The notes beneath the pieces were generated by a model. That model searched no databases, was not told the DNA's origin, and saw only the letters and a program-made list of their open reading frames with translations. From contig OZ020514.1 in the NCBI GenBank assembly GCA_963971425.1, positions 12,343,218-12,407,217 of the forward strand: DNA of 64,000 bases, given 5' to 3'. The stretch is from Bryoerythrophyllum caledonicum (Eukaryota > Streptophyta > Bryopsida > Pottiales > Pottiaceae). This document shows, in pieces, positions 36,871 to 48,618 of this stretch (position 1 is the first letter of the stretch; each line of letters opens with the position of its first letter). The position numbers and the translations under genes are program-made.

Positions 36871-37126
36871 ATCGCCGCCTGTCACGATCGCCACTTTGCC
36901 TTGCAGCTTCCCTGCGCACTCATGGTGGTTAATCGCCATAAGAAAAAACCTAGCTCTACTTCTTTTGCACTCGCAACTGTGCAAGGAGAGTGACCATACG
37001 TGCGGGGACATATTTCTCAGAGTAATACTGCGGCTTAGGCCCTTCGATCTCCGCCTCCACTCCAGGGTGATGTGGCTGCGTCTGCGCCGGGATATTTGGC
37101 GACGGGTCTCCCACCATGGTGCTCAT
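36871..37126 (-). pseudogene. Short-chain dehydrogenase (glucose/ribitol dehydrogenase-like), 5' fragment
   Basis: Exon 1 (37126-37000) reads MVGDPSPNIPAQTQPHHPGV after its start and then KPQYYSEKYVPA; an intron (36999-36912) follows; exon 2 opens KLQGKVAIVTGGD. This matches the N-terminus of plant glucose and ribitol dehydrogenase homologues, where a Pro/Gln-rich leader with PxPQY precedes the Rossmann TGxxxGIG turn. The match stops at GGD, before SGIG, and unrelated sequence follows. The retained intron shows the fragment came from genomic DNA, not from a processed transcript. Confidence 0.7.
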
Positions 37127-37399
37127 CAAAACCCTCACAACGAAACTCTGTCTGCGACTGCTAGAATCCGTGCTTCATCACAATATGCCGATCAACTGAT
37201 GAAGTCTGATCTATATTAGGGGCTCCGAGGAATCCCTGTCTTGCTGCGGCGTTCATGCAAATCATGCAGACATCTGTTTCAACCCAAATGTTTCAGTTTG
37301 AGGAAGCCAACAATGCAAGTGCTCCAAGTGGCTACAGTGCGACACTTGCCACTTGTTCTGCTTCCTGGAAAACTGTTTTTCACGGTTGTTGCGTGTCGT

Positions 37400-37920
37400 T
37401 GGAAATATTTGGAAACCTCGAAACCTCGAATCCGTAATATGTGGGAATTGCATGAAAACAACATTGTTCATGGGGATCTCGAAGTCTCCAATGTTCTTGT
37501 TGATGGTCCATGGACTTCTCATGCATTTGGTTCCATTTTTACCATTGGGTGGTGAAGGTAGCAGATTTTGAGTGCTCTGTTGGAGATGTGGGAACAACGT
37601 ATTGGAGAGCTCCGGAGATTTTACAAACAATACAAGATTGCAACATTGAACCTCGTCTCTTCACTAAAAACGTAGATAACATTATGGCACGGAGCCTCTT
37701 CAGAAAGACTTTCGTTTGAAGAAATTACCAAGTCCTTAAGAAAGATACATCCATTTGTTTATGTGCCAAGAAAATGGGTCCGGACTTTGAAGCGGATGAT
37801 GACTTCATGGCAAGGGTGTTATTTGTGCAAGGATTGTTGTGCTTCTTTTTATCATTTGTGTTGTCGCGAGCCTTCTTGTTTACTTGGAAAAATCAAACCT
37901 AGAAGCATTATATAGCGAGT
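37400..37920 (+). pseudogene. Protein kinase fragment (catalytic loop to C-lobe)
   Basis: Plus strand, opposite to the preceding fragment. Seen: WELHENNIVHGDLEVSNVLV, then VADFECSVGDVGTTYWRAPE (DFG is DFE here; the APE box is intact), then in another frame LSFEEITKSLRKIHPF and further Cys-rich sequence (YLCKDCCASFYHLCCREPSC). The overlap with the minus-strand fragment is only the catalytic-loop box, so the two pieces may derive from one gene by inversion and deletion or from two paralogues. Frameshifts make it non-functional. Confidence 0.7.
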
Positions 37921-37944
37921 ACTTGTCAATATGAAACTTTTCTT

Positions 37945-38150
37945 ACTACTACCCCATGTTGAAAAATCTTGGATATCTTTTTTGGTAAAAATCTCCTGGC
38001 TTTGAAATTTGGCACACATGTTGTCAACATAGAAATGATCTTGTGCCGAAAATTTCATGGCAAAATAACAATTTCTAACCCTCAAGATGGTGTCAAAGTT
38101 GACAGCACTGAAAATTAGTTTCCCTAGGAATGCAAAAAGTACGTATCTTT
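37945..38150. repeat. Fragment of the long-TIR foldback family E
   Basis: Contains TTGAAATTTGGCACACATGT, TTGTCAACATAGAAATGATC and TTGTGCCGAAAATTTCATGG in the order found in the right arm of the complete element at 60225-60998. Confidence 0.75.
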
Positions 38151-38849
38151 ACTGAAGGACAACAGAGTGCTGCACATGCCATTCTGGAGAAACAGTTGAA
38201 GAAAAACCCCATTTTTCTGACAGTCAAAGGAAATGGTCAGACACTCAGTTAAATTACTGTCCTCGACTCTAGCTGCCTAATCTCAGTCATGCTTGATCAT
38301 TGCATGCACATTGCAAACTTTGTGCAACATGCTTGTGTCAAAAAAAAACAAAAAAACCAAAAAAAAAAAAAAACTTTGTGCAACTGCAACATTCCCTGTT
38401 AGAGTTATGGTTGGATGACCTACACCCACCAACTTAAGCTTGCTGACCTGTTTATAGCGTTTGTATACGTGGTAAGATTTTTCTGGGAATTCAAAGTAGT
38501 ATTCAAGAATATTGCAACTGTCGTGACCATTTATTTCTTCATATTGAAAATGCTACAAATTTTTTAAGTGGATAGTAAGCCATGACACATTCCTCGACAT
38601 ACAAAACTCTCTACTTCCAGAGTAAGTTGTGCTAATGACCACTTGTCAAAGCACCCATCACTATGAGCACAAGAGACTAAAAAACCTAGAGCTTTGAACC
38701 AATTATAAACTGACACCCAATTATAAAATGACTTTCCTAAAATTTCGGAAATGGGGTGGGCGGCTGGTGGTTTTGGCCCACATAAGACTGTTGATTCTAG
38801 GGTTGATGGTGGTGATAGGTTATCCAACGGTATTTATAAATGTCAAGCA
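38151..38849. other. Intergenic
   Basis: Includes a poly-A run at 38341-38374. No gene or known repeat recognised. Confidence 0.45.
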
Positions 38850-40047
38850 AAGGTACTGCCAAAAAGCTCATTGTAGTGCAAAGGTTGGAAAAGAATATTA
38901 AAGTCAATATTTCAATCTCCAATTGTAAGATCTTAGTCTATACTTTTATATCCACATGTTCACAAGTTTTTATAATTGAGTGTATGGATTGAAAGATTAT
39001 GGTGTTTGAAGCGAAGAAACCAAGAACTATATTCTTGTGTTTTAAGGATCACAAGACTTTGACTTTGCTTGGTGTTGAATTGGTACGTGATGCGGTACAT
39101 TGTGAAGGCTACTCCAACATATCCCATTAGAATTATGAACTTGTAAATAAGCACCTTTGGGCCACATTGGTATGGGTATATGTGACCTTCTGGGAAGTCT
39201 TGGTGTCGCATCCATTTTCCTTCAAAAGGGGGAAGTTGTTCCATACGGCTAACCTATGTCTTTGTGAATATAGGCTTCGTGGTGGAATGAATAGACACTT
39301 TATTCAACCCGTTTCTTGTAATAGGATACAGGAGTCTTTCTTCTTCTTGGATTTGTACTACAAAAGTTATGTTTCTTTTACCATTATGATTTGGTTGATG
39401 TCAATTCTATGTATACCAATTTCTAGTGGTAATCGATAAGTGAGACATTTTCAAAAAATTGAGCAATGACAAGAGGTTCAAAAATCACCGAACTATACTC
39501 TAATTGTTGGTAAATTCATTCTTGTGTAGATTGAAAATCTGATCGGTAAAAAAAAAGGTTCGTGCTTGTTCTGAAGCAAAAAAATAAATTGACATAGACA
39601 TTATTCTCTCTAATTTTAATGAGATAATTAGAAGAAATACAAAAATTCACCTTGCTAAAAGTTGTTGAAAAAACTTTGACTTGTCTTAAAGTGAAAGTCT
39701 TACATGGTGAATTTTCTACACAATGAAAGTTTAACATATGAAAGGCTTCCCTTCTTTTACAATCTCAAATAGAATGATGTTAATCACTGTGTAATTAATC
39801 ACACAATTAATAAAGGGTCTGAGCAAAAAGTTATCAAGTTGCTTTACATGCCTGTCCTCAACAAACTTTCTTCAAGATGGCATTAATTTTTCCTATAGAT
39901 CTCATGAGAATAAAATTTTATGCCCATGTAGCTCTTGTCTTCGTGCATCTTTGTACAAAATTCCAAGAACTTGAAATATAAATTGCAACCATAGGAATGT
40001 ACTCAAGATTTGCGAAAGCTCACCATGGGACTTTTGGTCCTTAGGGG
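38850..40047. mobile_element. TIR family A element with an internal insertion
   Basis: Right end CTTTTGGTCCTTAGGGG followed by TTAA; the interior on both sides matches family A. About 39200-39440 is an insertion of the LTR-like fragment also seen at 3050 and 13435 (AAAAGGGGGAAGTTGTTCC, then GTGGTGGAATGAATAGACAC). The left end is not sharply defined. Confidence 0.6.
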
Positions 40048-40142
40048 TTAACCTCCATTCTCATTATTAAATAATATAAAATAATTACCCTAAATAATCA
40101 TACTCTTAATAATTCTACTCTAAGTATTTATAATCCATTTAA

Positions 40143-40937
40143 CCCCTAAAGGTCCGATGTGCCCTTGGGGAACATTTTGAATTTGGATAAGATACCACGT
40201 TCTCAAATGTAGGCATAGTATTCTATGATTTTACTATGGAATTGGCAACTTTTATAAGCTTCCAATAGACATAATTTTTGTAGAAATCCGACTTACGCTT
40301 CAAAAGTTACAAAAAAAATTCAGTAGCATATACAAATAGTGCAGTGGTTTAGTGTGACATATAACAAATAGTGCAGCAATGCTTTAGTTAACTCTAAATT
40401 CAATAGAAATTTGAGTTTTTGTCCATTTAAAAAAAAATCCTCTTGGAAAGAAAATGGAAATCTTTGCATCTACCGTAGAGATTTTCAAATTTCAAAAATA
40501 CAAGAAAGAAATGATATATGTAGAACTTAAAGTGTATTGTTGATTCTTAGCACATAGTTGCATTGTAAGATTTTTAAGGGCATCTTCTACCCCTCTTCTA
40601 CTTCTAAAATTTGGTGCAGATGTGCCTAACATGATCCTTTTTAAGTTAAAATCAGAAAATCACAGACCGTAGTGCAAAAAAAATGCCATAAAAGGTGGTC
40701 AAAGTTTGTTGAAGGTGTTTAGTATGACCCCAAGAAGAGTTTATGCCTCACTTCAATGGCTGGTATCTTTCAATCCGTGCGGTCAAACTGAACAAAAATT
40801 TGATTGCATACACTTGTACAATCCTAGTACAAGATCCTACGGTTAGATATGTAAATATTGGGTTTGTTTGCATCTTCTATCAAATGCTCTGAAACTGACA
40901 ATTTTCAGTGAGTTTGGTTGCTAAAATGCCTTGGGGG
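40143..40937. mobile_element. TIR family A element, complete, TTAA flanks
   Basis: Left end CCCCTAAAGGTCCGATG, right end (reverse complement) CCCCCAAGGCATTTTAG, each flanked by TTAA (40139-40142, 40938-40941). About 795 bp, non-coding. The copy at 46500-47291 carries the same interior in the opposite orientation. Confidence 0.8.
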
Positions 40938-41368
40938 TTAAAGATGATAAAGGGTACTAAGATTCATGGTACAATACAACCTCTCTGTCTTCATTCTTGA
41001 AGGCTGCTAAAACTTCTCCTGACTTGAGGTGGCTTCACAAATATATCTAACAGTTTTTGCATTTCTTATCAATTCTAGGGACCGGACTTAGTGGAGTCCA
41101 TGTTTCCCAATTTCATTATCAGAGAGGAACAAAAACCAAGCTTTGGACAATGACAATAGAGACATCCATAAAGTTGTTTGTGAGTTTGGTTGCATAATCT
41201 TTGTTCCCACGACAAACGTCTTCTTCTTGTGACCAGTCCAAAATCATTGTAATAGATTCTGTTAAATTTGACGCTTCTGACTTGTCACTTAATCCTTAGT
41301 TTTTAAGAGTGTATCTAATGGATTTCTAGTCAAAACACTATCAAGAAATAGTATGACATGACCAACAA

Positions 41369-41712
41369 GTAAGGTAAGCCCCCCTAAAACCGACAAGTTA
41401 AGAAATGTGCATATATGGAGAGAGGAGATAATGATACTATTATTTTTCAGTGATAGCCAATTGAATTACAATTCCAACCCAAGTGATTTCATATTTTTTT
41501 TGATGAAAATTGAATTAGTTATGAATTTTCAAACTGTGCAGCTATGTTTAGTGGGTGGTCAGGAGTAGGTACCTCAATAACCAACGACCAAAAGTAAGGG
41601 TCTTGACAAATAGCAAACCTCCATTTGGAGCTCAGTTGGTGGTAATGGGATGAAAGAGGGTTGGATATACCCCAATTTTTTAGGCGTTGGCTATGGATTT
41701 TTGTTGATTATA
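41369..41712. mobile_element. TIR family C MITE, complete
   Basis: Left end AAGGTAAGCCCCCCTAAAACC, right end (reverse complement) GTAAGCCCCCTATAATC. The interior is the family C sequence in inverse orientation to the copies at 48.6-49.3 kb. About 345-350 bp. The left terminus begins with a consensus plant splice donor, AAG|GTAAG. Confidence 0.8.
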
Positions 41713-41756
41713 GGGGGCTTACATGACACGGGACACTGGCTAGTTTGGGTACATAT

Positions 41757-42003
41757 TGCCATTACATTGATTATGATTTTTTTGTAACCACACTATATGA
41801 TATGAAGGTGCTATGGTTTTTTACTTTTGCTGAAGTTAAGTTTTTTTTTTATTGAGAACACAACTATCGAAACTACTCAAAGAGGGTGATCATTGTCAAC
41901 ATAATTGATATAAATATTCATCAAGAGTAAAACCTTGTAGCATTTATAAATCATATAGTGTAGTTACGCTAAACATCATAATCAATGTACTTGGTACTCT
42001 ATG
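41757..42003. mobile_element. TIR family G MITE
   Basis: Terminal inverted repeats TACATTGATTATGATTTTTT...GTAACCACACTATA and TATAGTGTAGTTACG...CATCATAATCAATGTA; about 245 bp. A second, more diverged copy lies at 45113-45333. Non-coding. Confidence 0.75.
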
Positions 42004-42282
42004 GCCATCTCACACCATCTTTCTAGCAGCACAAGAAGTAAAAAGAAGAAGAAGAAACATGATCCTCATAAATGTAGCATCTTTTCCTTTACTCCCAACC
42101 ATCTACCATGAAAGTTTGTACAAAAGTGAGTCACTTCTTTTGATGGTACAGACAACTGTTTCTCAGACCAAGTCAAGTTTTTGAAAGGTTCAAGACCCTC
42201 TCATTTTATAATGAAAAGGGAAGCAAGCAAAGGTAGAAGGTCCATCCATATGAGTCATGGATGTAAAGGAGAACTTGAAGAG

Positions 42283-42880
42283 TAAGGTATACCCACAATG
42301 ACCGCCACTTTAAATTTGGTCCCAATTCCATCCCATATCTGTCCCATTTCCACCCATTCACTCTTTGTCACCTCCAAATTTAGGCTTACTATTGGTCAAG
42401 ACCCCTAACTTTGGTCGGCGCTAATCGGGGGTACTTTGTGGTAGAAATAGGATATACATGGCTGATAATTCATAACTAATTCATATCTCATCAGAAAAAT
42501 ATGAAGCCACTTGGATTGAAGTTGTACTCCTATTGGCTATCATTGAAAATTAAATGTATTGTTATTTGGGTTCTCCTTATATGCACAATGCTTAATCCTT
42601 TAAGACTAAGCGACTCATGTTGGGTCGTTTTGGCACAATAATCTCAATAGCATCTACTACAAGCCACCTCCATGAAATACTTCAACCATGAAAAAGAGGT
42701 GGAGGAAGATGGGCATCTATTGAGACAATCGCCACAAAAATCAGTGCAAGCATCGGCGAGCGACAATGAATTATGTGAATTGGGGTTGTGATGAAATGTA
42801 CCTTCTGCGTAGATGTTATTTTGCATGGTCTAGAACACTCGTAGATCCTCGCAGGCTAGAAAAGCTCATTGGCCTTTGTT
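42283..42880. mobile_element. Truncated family C element abutting a family B element
   Basis: 42283-42597 is family C (AAGGTATACCC start, AAAATATGAAGCCACTTGG interior) lacking its right terminus. 42598-42880 is family B, starting TTAATCCTTTAAGACTAAGC, with GTGGAGGAAGATGGGCATCT and ACACTCGTAGATCCTCGCAG inside. The B element seems to have inserted into, or replaced, the end of C. Confidence 0.7.
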
Positions 42881-43290
42881 GTTTAGTGCCACTGAGACCC
42901 AAAATGGGACTCTTGAGGTGTTAAAACTTAATTTGCATGAAATCCATGAGGAATTAGGTTGTGAAAAGTGAAGTCTACACTTGCGTATACATTTTGTGAA
43001 CATTCTACAAAAATCAACTCATGGAAAAGCCAAGAATACAACAAATACACCAAATACATCAAATACAGTGAATACCATGCCATAAAATATGTTGTATTTC
43101 ATATGCATGCCAAACGATTTTGGTCTTAAATTTTGATTGAAATTTATCTTTGAGAGATTCATCATTGTTTTGTGATTGTTGATCTCTCTCATCGCATACA
43201 AAACTTCCGTTTTAATTTGTAGCAGTTTGGAACATTTTTGGTATAGAATCAAGTAGACAGGAAGTGAAAAAATCATCAATAATCATTTAT
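42881..43290. other. Intergenic
   Basis: AT-rich, with a short ATxCAxAATACAxCAAATACA run near 43030-43070. No gene recognised. Confidence 0.4.
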
Positions 43291-43534
43291 AAATGTTTTC
43301 TTCACATATGGTATGTTTTCTTCACATATGGTATGTTTCTTCACATATGGTATGTTTTCTTCACATATGGTATGTTTCTTCACATATGGTATGTTTCTTC
43401 ACATATGGTATGTTTTCTTCACATATGGTATGTTTTCTTCACATATGGTATGTTTTCTTCACATATGGTATGTTTTCTTCACATATGGTATGTTTTCTTC
43501 ACATATGGTATGTTTTCTTCACATATGATATGTC
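43291..43534. repeat. 19/20-bp tandem repeat array
   Basis: About twelve units of TATGTTTTCTTCACATATGG, some one T shorter. It is open in all three plus frames because the unit contains no stop in those frames, but this is low-complexity sequence, not a protein. Confidence 0.95.
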
Positions 43535-43913
43535 AATGCTCCTATTTTTATGCTGGAGGGGGGCCTATTTAGAATAGGGTGGGCCCTTTGAAGGTAATTT
43601 TTGGTCGCAAGCCCTAAATTTGGCCCAAAATCCCAAAAAAGCTTCTAGACCCCAAATTTTTTAATTTAAAGAGGCAGAAAAAAGAGGCCTACCCCTGGCC
43701 CACCCTCTGTGACATCCATCTACGTGAAATAAACAGATCCTACGTGATGACCCTTTGTCTTTGTCCAACATGTCATGCAAGGTCTAGTGCCCATTTTTTG
43801 GGTTTCATGGGCCTGCATTGTAATACAAAAGTGATAAGAAAAGGTAGAAAGAAAAATGTATAAAAAGAAATCCAGTGTTCACAATTCGAGAGGAGGGAGC
43901 ATTATTGAGTTAG
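43535..43913. other. Intergenic
   Basis: No gene recognised. 43780-43860 weakly resembles dispersed repeat F. Confidence 0.4.
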
Positions 43914-44417
43914 AGGCGCTATACACTATGGACCATGACGATTGACCAAGAGAAATCATTTATTTTCATGGTCACGGCTCTTGGTCTAGAGCCGTGACCA
44001 TGAAAAATGAAAAATTATTTTTTGAGTGTCTTGGTCACTTCTCATAGTGTAAAGTAAATTTGGACCGGGACAAGTATGGGCTGATTTTTTTTATGTATAT
44101 TTACAAATCCGGGAAAAAACTTAATTAAAAATAAGAAATAAAATAAATTTCAGCCAATCATTGATTTTTAGCTCAACGGTCCCCTTGATTTCCGTCGAGT
44201 TGGCCTATTTGCCTCGACCCAATGGAAAACCCGTTGGACCAAGACACATTATCCACTCGGCAAAAAATAGCATACTTAGGTAACCTCAAACTCCGTGGTC
44301 AATCTCCTTTTTTCAAGGTAGTGTAAAGCGAACTTGGACTGGGACGACTTCCTTGGCCAATCACAGATTTTAGAGGGCTGTGGTCAATCTCCATGGACCG
44401 TAGTGTAAATCGCCCCT
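43914..44417. mobile_element. TIR family H element
   Basis: Left end GGCGCTATACACTATGGACC, right end (reverse complement) GGGGCGATTTACACTACGG, followed by an inner repeat of CATGxxGATTGACCA. About 500 bp, non-coding, single copy in this window. The interior holds a perfect hairpin around GGTCACGGCTCTTGGTCTAG. Confidence 0.75.
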
Positions 44418-45112
44418 TAGTGTAGACGTTTGTGTCATGCAAGCATAACATTATGTTCAAGAGAAGCTTGCATGGAATAAAATGTTACAGTACTTCATGG
44501 GTGAACTGGAGATGGTGACCTTCAAGAAGTTATTGACTCCTCAATAATTCTATGGCTGAGCAGACTTTGTCATAATGTCAGGCAGACAAATGTGAGAATA
44601 AAATATAAGAAACAGCTTCTTGGGCAAATGTCTGTAAATAAACAATAATTATGGCTGCAACTCGGGAATAGCAGTGAGTAAATTCAAAAGTGGACATTGC
44701 AGTTAGTCTGTCAACGTTGCTTTGAAATAGTAGCAGTGTAACTTGTGCGCATCCATCTGTGCATTCCTTACATACAACTGCAAACAATTCGTGCCATGGT
44801 TGCTATCGCCACATCTCTGTCCCAGTTTTCACATCATTGAACAGGTCCAACTTCACCACGACCGTCTGACTTGACAAGCAGGGTTTGATTAACCCCTAAA
44901 TATGTATTCAAATACAGAAATATGTATGATACTCATAGAAAAACATTTTTATATTTGAATCATTTCAACATTTAATCATAAATATTCCTCAAATAACAGA
45001 CAGATGGGAAGATGTGTTTGTTAGGTTTAAAGAATCCATGCTATTCCTCAATTTGGTGGTTAGAACGTTCGGTGCGAACACCCCACTACAGTAGGCACAA
45101 GTAGTAATCACC
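44418..45112. other. Intergenic
   Basis: No gene or known repeat recognised. Confidence 0.4.
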
Positions 45113-45333
45113 ACCACTACACTGATTATGATGTTTAATGTAACCACCCTAGATGCTATGAATTTTTACTCTTCTAAATTTTTTACGAAACATGTTGACG
45201 ATGGTCATCCTCTTTGAGTAGTATAGATAGTAGTGCTCTTAATAATAATCATCAAAAGTAAAAAATCATTGCACTTTCAAATCATGTTATTAGTGTGGTT
45301 ACACTAGACATCATGTTCAATATAGCACTTCAT
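45113..45333. mobile_element. TIR family G MITE, second copy
   Basis: Begins with an ACACTGATTATGATGTTTAA-like end and ends with CATCATGTTCAATAT; the interior follows the copy at 41757-42003 (GATGGTCATCCTCTTTGAGT is its reverse complement in part). Confidence 0.7.
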
Positions 45334-46499
45334 TTTTGTGGCTATACAAAGCCAAATGGCTCTCTTGGTTTCTAGAAACCTTAATTTTAGCTTTATTTTG
45401 AACAATATTTTTTGTTCCATTGCCATATTTCATTCAATAATGGATGTGTATGGATGATAATGACAAAAATAGATGACAATATGTGGCATGTTTGAATGAA
45501 AAGTTAGATGTATTTAATTTTTTAGTACAAAGAAATAAAAGTACCGCAAATTGGCACTGAGCCCAAATCCAAAAAAAAGGGACACTGATCACCATCAGCT
45601 CATAATTCTGCAGCATCCATGTGCACATGTTGTGCTGTAAACTGGGATTCAAGCTGGATCAGCTGCCTGCAAAACTTTCACTTTTCACCTCCTCATTAAA
45701 AAATATTGATTGATTGATAATTGAAATTGCTTGGTTTTAAAGTGTGGGTGGAGAGAGCACTAGAAATATCAAAAGTTTAGAGAGTCCTCTACATCCCACA
45801 GGATAGCTAATTTAGATAATTTTGAGAGTGGACAATGGAGTTTTCCTGAAAATACTCTGGATTTAAACCCTGATTGTCACCCCAAAACGCTAATAGGGTT
45901 CCCCAAAACGCTAATAGGGTTCCCCAAAACGCTAATAGGGTTCCCCAAAACGCTAATAGGGTTGTACACGTGAAAGTCCACTTGTTTTTGAGAAACATGG
46001 TGGTTTGGTTAACTTTGGGGTTTATTCCATAAATTATGGTCCTTTGTTAGCCAACCGACATGCTACAGGGTTAATCATCTAGGCACAGTCACCGTCCAAA
46101 CATAGATGCAAGGTGGCATTGGTGACTCCAAATTACTAATTTGGTTACATTAGCTTGTTCCATGCGTGTGGCCCATAAAATATGGAGGGTGAGAATTTTC
46201 ACCCTGCAAATATTGCCATATTTAATTCTCACCCTGCTTTGGTGAATAGGAAAAGACACAAGGTCCTTAAAGGGTGCTGCACCGGGTCGTTTTGGCTGAC
46301 ACAAGGTAGCCACCCTTTAAAACTCAGACTTTCAGGAAAACTCTAATGATGTCATGATAATTTCAGTATCCACTTTACTTGCAATCACTTCTAGTGATTA
46401 TTATGTTTTGTAACGTGCTGGTGGAGGAGTGCAAATTTAATAGACTCTAGAGTTTTCTTGGAAGACTTTCCCAAAGAGGAAAGAGAAAGGTATATTTAA
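45334..46499. other. Intergenic with a 22-bp tandem repeat
   Basis: 45881-45963 contains four units of CCCCAAAACGCTAATAGGGTT-type sequence (about 22 bp). 46400-46499 is repeat F-like sequence that resumes after the family A element. No gene recognised. Confidence 0.6.
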
Positions 46500-47291
46500 C
46501 CCCTAAAGGCCCGCAACATTTTTGCACCCAAACTCACTCAAAACTGCCAATTTCAATGCATTCAACAGAAAATGCAAATAAACGCAATTTTTACATATCT
46601 AACCGTCAAATCTTGTACTAGGATTGTACAAGTATGTGTAGTCAAAATTTTGTTTAGTTTGACCGCATGGATTGAAAGATATTAGCCTTTGAAGAAAGAC
46701 ATAAACTCTTCTTGAGGTCACACTAAACACCTTCAACAAACTTTGACCACCTTTTGTAGCAACTTTTTGCACTACGGTCCGTGATTTTCTAATTTAACTT
46801 TAAAAAGGATCATGTTAGGCACATATGCACCAAATTTTAGAAGTAGAAGAAGGGTAGAAGATGTCTTTAAAAATCTTGCAATGCAACTATGTTTTGAGAA
46901 TCAACAATACCCTCTAAGATTTGCATATGACATACCTTTTTCATGTATTTGAAAGTCAAAAACCTTTACTGTAGATGCAGAAATTTCCATTTTTTTCCCA
47001 AGAGGATTTTTAATTAAAATATGAACAAAAACTCAAACTTCTATTGAATTCAGAATTATTTGAAGTTTTTCTACACTATTTGTTATATGTCACACAAAAC
47101 TGCCGCACCATTTGCATATGTTGCTCATTTTTTTTGGGAACTTTTGAACCATAAGTTGGATTTCTACTAAACTTATGTCTACGAGAAGCTAATAAAAAGT
47201 TGCCCACTCATTAAAATCCCTTAGAATATCATGCCTAAATTTGAGATCCAAACTCAAAATGTCCCCCAAGGAGACATTGGGCCTTTAGGGG
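46500..47291. mobile_element. TIR family A element
   Basis: Left TTAA (46496-46499) then CCCCTAAAGGCCCGCAAC; right end (reverse complement) CCCCTAAAGGCCCAATG, followed by TTCG instead of TTAA. It is the reverse of the copy at 40143-40937 (TTTTGACTACACATACTTG-type interior). Non-coding. Confidence 0.8.
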
Positions 47292-47880
47292 TTCGATATA
47301 TAAAGTAAGCTTGAGAGCATGCTTGTTTTTCATGCTTCCTTCTTTTGTACCAATGAAATGCATGGAAATTGCCAATTAGCCCCCTTGGGCCCAATGCAAT
47401 GCAAGCCAAAGCTTCCCCTCAATGCACCAAGTTTTCAAAGAGTTGAAGTTACCCACACCTTTTCCAAGCCAAGGCACCCTCTCCACGTAGTCCCAACTTC
47501 TAATGTACAAGATTGTAAAGTAAGGAGTGACATGCAAGTTTTTTCCCTTTCAATTTTACAAAAACTCCACACTGAATGAAGGAGGAGGGAAGGGGAGTGA
47601 CCCCACATGTCACCCCCTACTTTATGCTCTTATGTCAAAAGTCGAGGCCACATGGAGAGGTGCCTTGGCTTGGGGAAGATGTGCTTTATTGGTGCAAAAA
47701 AGAGAGCATGAAATGCCTCATCCTCTCTTGCTTTCCATCCTTAAATCTCACCCTATCTTTCTCTTTCTTTTGCTCTTTGGAAAAGACTTTCAAAAAAGCT
47801 TTGCTCATGAGTTTGGTTTTGCAATGCATTGGTGGAGGAGTGCAAATTTGATAGACTCTATATTGGATTCTGGCATGGGT
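47292..47880. repeat. Dispersed repeat F, inverted arrangement
   Basis: 47300-47530 carries TTCTTTTGTACCAATGAAAT, CAAGCCAAAGCTTCCCC and CCTTTTCCAAGCCAAGGCAC; 47660-47860 carries related boxes in the opposite orientation (CTTGGCTTGGGGAAG, AGAGAGCATGAAATG). The halves form a loose inverted repeat of unknown nature. Confidence 0.5.
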
Positions 47881-48330
47881 TGCAACCAAGGTTATTAAAT
47901 ACACATATTCGGACAACGGAATACATGTATCCAAATGTATTTTTCGTTTACAGTTATTCAATGTACCAGTACATGTTGCCAATGGCGCATTTATTGATGA
48001 TTGCAACTTCTCTCTGCCTCAGTCAATCAAGCGTATCAAGAATACAAATATAATCAAATACATGTATTCCACATTTGATAACCTTGGATGCAACCAAGGT
48101 TATCAAACACCAAATACATGTTTTCATATGCTAAATACAAATATACATATTCAGTTGTATTCCTTATTCCAACTACGCCAAAAAACATGATTGAATCAGA
48201 CAGAGTGAAGCGGCAATCAACAATGAATGGGCCAACAACAACGTGTACTAGTACATCTGAATACACGTATACAACAAATAAATCTAAATACATGTATTCA
48301 GCAGTCAAAATAGATAACATTGGCTGCAAC
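47881..48330. mobile_element. Two tandem TIR family I MITEs
   Basis: 47881-48090 and 48090-48330 each start GCAACCAAGGTTATxAAA and end with its complement (TTTGATAACCTTGGATGCA; AGATAACATTGGCTGCA). Both are rich in AAATACATGTATTC palindromes. Each about 210-240 bp, non-coding. Confidence 0.7.
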
Positions 48331-48618
48331 TAATTGTTGTAGCACGCCTTATTTTTTTGTCGATCTGGAGCCAAATTGTGAATTATTTTTCCCAAAAATA
48401 GAATACTCCCGAAAATAGCGGGAAAACAATGATTTCACGTCTCCAAAACTTCCTTGATGGCCGTTGCTATATCGCCATATTGCCACTAATGAACAACCGA
48501 GATTCCATCCTATCGCCAAAAAGGATGTACAATTCTATGTTTACGGAGATAAATTCTCCAAAATGGATATTTATGGAGAAAATCTAGTTTTGTACGGTTT
48601 CAGGAGGAAGCCAAAAGT
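48331..48618. other. Intergenic
   Basis: Nothing recognised. Confidence 0.4.

Noticed and set aside
43291-43534. CRISPR-like array
   Set aside because: The units are contiguous with no unique spacers, and the DNA is eukaryotic.
43264-43577. ORFs of 71-102 codons with repeated SSHMVCFLHIWYV
   Set aside because: Produced by a 19/20-bp tandem repeat that is open in three frames; not a protein.
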